From: an uncultured Mollicutes bacterium
Lineage (GTDB): Bacteria; Bacillota_I; Bacilli_A; Acholeplasmatales; Anaeroplasmataceae
DNA: 9,868 bases
Reading direction: 5' to 3'
NCBI GenBank assembly: GCA_947174685.1
Contig: CAMWJY010000016.1
Coordinates: 1 to 9,868 of the forward strand
The position numbers were made by a program, and so were the translations under genes. Shown here one piece after another: positions 7,101 through 9,868 of the stretch; the first letter of the stretch is position 1; each line of letters opens with the position of its first letter. The notes under the pieces are model-generated. The model worked only from the letters and a program-made list of their open reading frames with translations, was not told the DNA's origin and did not search any database.

Positions 7101-8442
7101 AACTGCTACATTGGATGATGACAAATATGTAGTAGTTAAACCTGATATGACCACTGCAGGTGTTAAGACAGTTGTTGTAAAATATCAAGACATTTTTGAA
7201 AAAGAATATGAAATTACAGTTCATGAATTAACTGGAATTGAAGTAACTCAGCTTCCAGCAAAGGCAGAATACTTTGCAGGTGAAAGCTTAGAGGTAGAAG
7301 GCTTAGTTGTATCTGCAGTTGCAGGAGAAATTAAGTATGCTATTACAGATTATGAAATTTCTAAAACAGAAGCTTTAGCAGTTGGTGATGAAATTAAGAT
7401 TAGCTGGAATGATTTCGAGGCAACTTTAGAAATCGTAATCAAGCAAAATCCAATTACGGGAATTCGTGTAAAAATAGCTCCTACTAAAACATCATATGGT
7501 TCTGGAGAAGAATTTGATCCTGCAGGATTAGTATTGGAAGTTCTTTATGATGGTAGCAATCCAGAAGATTTAGAAAGCTTAGATGAAGTAACATTCAGCA
7601 AGGGTGTACTTGCAGTTGGTGATACAGCTGTAGTTGCATCTTGGGGAATCTTTGAATGCAGTATAGAGATTTCTGTTGTACAAGTGGATTGGTATGAAAA
7701 GAATGATACAACATATATTAAGGCAACAGATATTTTAAAAGCATATGGTCAAACAGATGAATCTGCATGGACTACTTCAGGAACAGGAAATTTCCCTAAA
7801 GCAGAGGCAACAATTAATGAATTCCATTTTAATTGTACAGGTAATGTATTCCAATATCAGGACATCAATACAGAGTTTGCAGATTATGATAGTTATACTT
7901 ATGTAGGCTGCTTTAGAACAGGTGCGACTCAGGCAAAAAGATATGTTTCTATTACTCCTACTCAGGATGGAACATTAACTTTATATGCTGGATCAGCAGC
8001 TGGAAATGCTGTATATTTGGTAAAATCTTTAACAGCGCCTACTGCAGGAGATGAAGCGACATATGTTGCAGTATTTAATGATTTTTCAGGTAATAGTAAT
8101 TATAAGACAATTACATTCGAAGTAGAAGCAGATCAAACCTATTATTTATGGTTTACAAACCAAGCATACATTCGTGGTATGAATTTAAGCTATAAGCTTC
8201 GTACCATTGTTGAAGAATTAGTATTAGATACAGAAGATGTTAAGACTTCATTTGAAGTAGGAGAAGAGTTTGTATCTGAAAACCTAAAGGTAAGTGTTCG
8301 TTGTGCTGATGGAAATACTTATGAGTTAAGTGCTGATGAGTATGAAGTTATAGCTCCAGATATGAGTGAAGCAGGACCTAAAACAGTAGAAGTTAAATTT
8401 GGGGAGATTACAGTTAAAACCTACGAAATAGTTATTGCATAA
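4192..8442 (+). CDS. Giant modular surface lipoprotein, B-type repeat, ten Ig-like domains and three unassigned beta-rich modules
   Basis: This 1416-residue protein has a lipoprotein signal peptide (MKKFLFL...VAVTSC, lipidated Cys20); GAGGTG at 4181-4186 fixes the start. In order it contains a B-type repeat (36-103), Ig-like domains 1 and 2 (~115-191, 194-268), module A1 (~272-443), Ig 3-5 (~445-672), module A2 (~674-851), Ig 6-9 (~854-1162), module A3 (~1164-1339) and Ig 10 (~1340-1416). Most Ig units carry the group-3-like pattern YxxGExFDPTGLVLxVxY. The A modules share a YxGxFKTGGA-like strand, RxxSVTPxxDGxxTxY, TYYxWF and IRGMNLSY. They look like beta-sandwich binding modules seen attached to polysaccharide lyases, but I cannot name the family. 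No catalytic domain, LPXTG or transmembrane anchor is present. A role as a carbohydrate-binding or adhesion partner of the adjacent pectate lyase is inferred. Residues 445-933 and 934-1416 are a tandem duplication. Confidence 0.8.
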   Translation: MKKFLFLMFSLLCLVAVTSCKRPQTTEPPVQEVQKIVVTFDSKGGSIVKSVEIEKGSKVAKPTDPTREGYTFAGWFTTENCSDGTEFNFDTKLEVATKLYAKWDEEVVIPPKPTAEAVSIEIKKQPDKTEYIEGELFDKTGMVVEVTFDDGSKKEVTDYELMPNGEVALGLEMFCVMYGDLDAYGSITVVAKKLTSVEVNTLPTKTNYKNYETFDPTGLVLKVNYDNGKFDLVNTDQIKWNRDILLNATDSTTVTYKGIEVSVPISVTKVAFYGIPNEKESVYVDAKAVYDQLTPLNGIDGTQINKTSTFGEIQVVASPGRIMQWEGVNLPDAKYNVHAFDHDFNGMLKFGGATSVDGRFIIVTPTEDATLMIYASRPTAGEANFLIYDNYNETTIPDDAKQVIKLDLVTECIIPVYAGESYYITVDANAFIKGMALVYNPTYYEVSEFNIDAANVAKDFAVGQKFNSDGLAAAIKYGDNLTATLNSNQFEVVSPDMTTAGVKKVKVNYQGFFEKEYEVTVHELTGIEVTKLPTKAEYFAGESLEVEGLVVSAVAGNIKYPISDYKISKTKDLAVDDEIKISWNDFEVNLEIVIKENPIKGIRVKTAPTKVSYKSGEEFDPTGLVLEVVYEDSAAALENLDDVKFNKGVFAVGDTVVVASWGIFECEIEVEVVQVDWYEKDDTVYVSATNLLEAFGIAVNDKTPASANIAAGSKADFDVLHLEATNKAFQYERITTEYEYDGHTYTGVFKTGGAFGSASAVDRVMSVTPAKDGVFTFYCTAASGVNLFLLDKSVNPDANDSTTYIAKYDGFTSTSNWVTVTFELEAGKTYYFWFTGQCFIRGMNLSYGKVRTIVEELVLDTTDVKTSFEAEEEFVSENLKVSVRCADGGTYELSANEYTITAPNMNEVGPKIVEVKFGEVTVKTYEIIISAKVEVSELIIDAENVVKDFAVGQEFNSNGLVASLKYEDDSTATLDDDKYVVVKPDMTTAGVKTVVVKYQDIFEKEYEITVHELTGIEVTQLPAKAEYFAGESLEVEGLVVSAVAGEIKYAITDYEISKTEALAVGDEIKISWNDFEATLEIVIKQNPITGIRVKIAPTKTSYGSGEEFDPAGLVLEVLYDGSNPEDLESLDEVTFSKGVLAVGDTAVVASWGIFECSIEISVVQVDWYEKNDTTYIKATDILKAYGQTDESAWTTSGTGNFPKAEATINEFHFNCTGNVFQYQDINTEFADYDSYTYVGCFRTGATQAKRYVSITPTQDGTLTLYAGSAAGNAVYLVKSLTAPTAGDEATYVAVFNDFSGNSNYKTITFEVEADQTYYLWFTNQAYIRGMNLSYKLRTIVEELVLDTEDVKTSFEVGEEFVSENLKVSVRCADGNTYELSADEYEVIAPDMSEAGPKTVEVKFGEITVKTYEIVIA
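5524..6990 (+). repeat. In-frame tandem duplication, unit 1
   Basis: This unit encodes Ig3-Ig4-Ig5-A2-Ig6 (residues 445-933). It is repeated immediately at 6991-8439 with a 1467-bp (489-codon) offset at the start. The boundary is marked by GAGGTTTCTGAA at 5524 and again at 6991. A 43-base stretch at 5792-5834 recurs exactly at 7259-7301. Small in-frame length changes shift the offset to 1470 and then 1458 bases further on. Confidence 0.85.
6991..8439 (+). repeat. In-frame tandem duplication, unit 2
   Basis: This unit encodes Ig7-Ig8-Ig9-A3-Ig10 (residues 934-1416) and ends directly at the stop codon. By eye the Ig portions match unit 1 at about four residues in five. The central A3 module matches A2 much less well, except at its core motifs and its C-terminal IRGMNLSY strand. 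Confidence 0.85.
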
Positions 8443-8443
8443 A

Positions 8444-8463
8444 TGAAATTTTTACAAATTTCA
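8444..8463 (+). terminator. AT-rich hairpin after the large lipoprotein gene
   Basis: TGAAATTT (8444-8451) and AAATTTCA (8456-8463) form a perfect 8-bp stem with a 4-base loop, starting right after the TAA at 8440-8442. Only two G-C pairs are present and the following bases (CTATAATATC) are not a T-run, so it is at best a weak terminator. It may instead stabilise the 3' end of the transcript. Read-through into the regulator gene is possible. Confidence 0.35.
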
Positions 8464-8484
8464 CTATAATATCAGGTTGATTTA

Positions 8485-8493
8485 TGTTATAAT
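8485..8493 (+). promoter_or_regulatory. Extended -10 promoter of the IclR-family gene
   Basis: TG-T-TATAAT places a perfect -10 hexamer at 8488-8493 with the extended TGn motif. No convincing -35 lies 17 bases upstream. Transcription would begin near 8500, giving a leader of about 50 bases. A second TATAAT at 8465-8470 and a TTGACG at 8504-8509 lack good partners and are less likely. The RBS GGGGAGG (8537-8543) is strong and sits 7 bases before the ATG at 8551. Confidence 0.5.
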
Positions 8494-8550
8494 ATTAAAT
8501 ATCTTGACGAAAAAAATGATTTGCTGTAATTAATTCGGGGAGGACTATTT

Positions 8551-9291
8551 ATGAACAAAATGATAAAACGTAGTATTGAGGTTTTAGAATATGCTGCAAA
8601 CCATCAGGAGGGTTTCAGAATTTCTGATGTTATGCATGATTTAAGTATTCCAAAATCATCTGCATTTGATATTATCTATACACTTATAGACAGCGAAATG
8701 CTAGAAGTGAAAAGTGAAAGGCTCAAGACCTTTGCTTTAGGACCAAAAACCTACGATATAGGATATCAATATATTAAAGATACGAATATTATCGATATTG
8801 CAACGCCTATATTAAAAAAACTAGGGGATTCACTTGATAAAACAGTTTTTATGGGTAAATATGATAATGATGAAGTTTTATATGTTTTTAAATATCAACC
8901 ACCTACAGCAATCTTAAATCATTGTTCAGTGAACACAAGAGCAGATTTGTTTTGTACAGCTTTAGGTAAAGCTATGCTTGCCTATCGTGTCGATGACTTT
9001 GATTTTAGTAAAATACAGTTCAAAAAATTTACAGAAAAAACCATTCTAACTGTAGCAGATTTACAAAAAAATCTTGCTACAGTTAGAAAGAATGGTTATG
9101 CTGTAGATGATCGTGAGATTAAGGACTATATGATTTGTGTTTCAGCGCCTATTTTTGATGCGAATGGTGTTTCCAATTATGCAATCAGTACATCTTCCTT
9201 ATATGAGGATGTAGATATTGAAAATACAGCGAAAAAAATTGTAGAAGCTGCAAATACTATTACTAGAAAAAGTAAATATTTAATTAAGTAG
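8551..9291 (+). CDS. IclR-family transcriptional regulator
   Basis: This 246-residue protein has the normal IclR length and fold order. A winged helix-turn-helix covers ~1-70, with the recognition region ISDVMHDLSIPKSSAFDIIY at 24-43. An effector-binding domain covers ~75-246. The family signature CTALGKAMLA (135-144) and the ligand-domain stretch RKNGYAVDDREIKDYMICVSAPIFDANG-type segment (179-206) are clear. IclR proteins bind DNA as dimers or tetramers and respond to small metabolites. The class includes KdgR, which represses pectin catabolism in enterobacteria. Lying next to a pectate lyase and a surface protein, it is a good candidate local regulator sensing a pectin breakdown product; target and ligand are inference. 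It has its own promoter, a very strong RBS and a terminator. The GAACG-type palindromes at 4147 and 9344 flank it and are candidate binding sites. Confidence 0.9.
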   Translation: MNKMIKRSIEVLEYAANHQEGFRISDVMHDLSIPKSSAFDIIYTLIDSEMLEVKSERLKTFALGPKTYDIGYQYIKDTNIIDIATPILKKLGDSLDKTVFMGKYDNDEVLYVFKYQPPTAILNHCSVNTRADLFCTALGKAMLAYRVDDFDFSKIQFKKFTEKTILTVADLQKNLATVRKNGYAVDDREIKDYMICVSAPIFDANGVSNYAISTSSLYEDVDIENTAKKIVEAANTITRKSKYLIK

Positions 9292-9300
9292 CATTAAATT

Positions 9301-9330
9301 AAACTAATGTCAAAGCATTAGTTTTTCTTT
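9301..9330 (+). terminator. Rho-independent terminator after the IclR-family gene
   Basis: AAACTAATG (9301-9309) pairs perfectly with CATTAGTTT (9316-9324), a 9-bp stem with a 6-base loop. The run TTTTT-C-TTT (9322-9330) follows and partly overlaps the stem. It begins 9 bases after the TAG. The stem is low in GC, so termination may be partial. Confidence 0.75.
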
Positions 9331-9343
9331 AAAGGGATAACGT

Positions 9344-9368
9344 GAACGACGTTTCCGATGACGAACAA
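9344..9368 (+). promoter_or_regulatory. Leader/operator element, copy 2
   Basis: GAACG-A-CGTT (9344-9353) followed 9 bases later by GAAC (9363-9366) repeats the order and exact spacing of the element at 4147-4171. By eye 18 of 25 positions match without gaps, including a shared GAT at 9357-9359. GTTT (9351-9354) can pair with GAAC (9363-9366), using one G-U pair where copy 1 has G-C. It ends just before the RBS GAGGTG (9371-9376) of the membrane-protein gene. No convincing -35/-10 pair is visible between the terminator and this element. Confidence 0.5.
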
Positions 9369-9381
9369 CCGAGGTGATAGA

Positions 9382-9868
9382 ATGAATTACAAGATGTATA
9401 GAAGACTGGATTTATTTGTGTTTTTGATATTGATGACATTTTCATCAATAATTTCCCTATTTCTTTTTTCCAATAAATCCTTTCAGTTTTATTTTTCCTT
9501 TACAGTACTTGTTTTATTCATCACCTTAGTTCGTTGGAATTATTTGGGACTGGCTCCCTATATCCTATCACAGGCAATACTAAGTATATTTCAAATCTGT
9601 TTCTTTCATACAGAAGTAGCATTTACTTTAGTTGCGAATATCGGAGGTGCATTATTCCTATTCGTTATTCCATTGGTATTAACAAAATATAAGAAAGCAG
9701 TAAGGAAAAATCCCCTTATCCTAAGCCTTATGTTACTCTTGACCTATATTTTAATAGGATTAGGAAAGGGGATTGCCTTGCTATTTGTAGGTGATTTCCA
9801 TTTCTTTGCAAATGTTATATTTTATATTTTCAATCAGGAAATATATTCAATTGTTATTAGTTTAATAT
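9382..9868 (+). CDS. Polytopic membrane protein, N-terminal part (runs off the window)
   Basis: An open frame of 162 codons starts at the ATG at 9382 and continues past the window edge without a stop. GAGGTG (9371-9376) lies 5 bases upstream. The protein begins MNYKMYRRLDLFVFLILMTF and is strongly hydrophobic, with about six membrane segments near residues 10-30, 35-50, 55-75, 78-100, 112-136 and 143-162. Positive residues cluster at the N-terminus and in the loop KYKKAVRKN near 102-110. I do not recognise the family. The size and hydrophobic pattern would allow an ECF-type substrate-binding subunit or another small integral membrane protein, but no motif decides this. It is downstream of the regulator and shares its leader element with the large lipoprotein, suggesting shared control. 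Confidence 0.75.
   Translation, partial: MNYKMYRRLDLFVFLILMTFSSIISLFLFSNKSFQFYFSFTVLVLFITLVRWNYLGLAPYILSQAILSIFQICFFHTEVAFTLVANIGGALFLFVIPLVLTKYKKAVRKNPLILSLMLLLTYILIGLGKGIALLFVGDFHFFANVIFYIFNQEIYSIVISLI

Noticed and set aside
6281..7154. Short open frames at 6281-6475 (plus) and 6963-7154 (minus)
   Set aside because: Both overlap the strongly supported lipoprotein reading frame and show no start signals or recognisable protein features.
5524..8439. CRISPR array or insertion element as the source of the repeats
   Set aside because: The repeats are long, in frame and protein-coding, with no short repeat-spacer pattern, transposase, terminal inverted repeats or target-site duplication.

Overview
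The window is AT-rich DNA from a low-GC Gram-positive-type bacterium (Bacillota/Mycoplasmatota; a gut or plant-matter Bacilli relative such as Erysipelotrichia, Acholeplasma or RF39-type lineages would fit). The signs are sigma-A-like promoters, strong purine-rich ribosome binding sites, rho-independent terminators, lipoprotein signal peptides, and Listeria-Bacteroides (InlB B-type) and bacterial Ig-like repeats. TGG encodes tryptophan and no internal TGA is needed in any gene, so the standard code applies. The lineage is inferred from style, not proven.

Layout: (1) 1-47, the last codons of a rightward gene. (2) 65-1084, leftward mutY (adenine DNA glycosylase), convergent with the first gene across a shared hairpin. 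(3) A compact divergent promoter region, 1085-1202. (4) 1203-3902, a surface lipoprotein with five B-type repeats followed by a family-1 pectate-lyase beta-helix; it ends in a strong terminator. (5) 3971-4191, an intergenic region with a good promoter and an unusual self-complementary leader. (6) 4192-8442, a 1416-residue modular lipoprotein with one B-type repeat, ten Ig-like domains and three copies of an unassigned ~170-residue beta-rich module, much of it made by a 1.47-kb in-frame tandem duplication. (7) 8551-9291, an IclR-family regulator with its own promoter and terminator. (8) 9382-9868, the start of a polytopic membrane protein cut by the window edge.

The middle of the window reads as a pectin-related surface locus: an anchored pectate lyase, a large anchored protein that probably binds carbohydrate, and an IclR regulator of the class that includes KdgR, the pectin-catabolism repressor of enterobacteria. 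The functional link is inference. mutY looks like an unrelated housekeeping neighbour.

The most interesting unexplained signal is a 23-25 base element found twice, just upstream of the ribosome binding sites of the large lipoprotein (4147-4171) and the membrane protein (9344-9368), on either side of the IclR gene. Both copies have the same order and spacing, GAACG-N-CGTT-N9-GAAC, so one central CGTT can pair with either flanking arm. It could be a shared operator or a small RNA switch.
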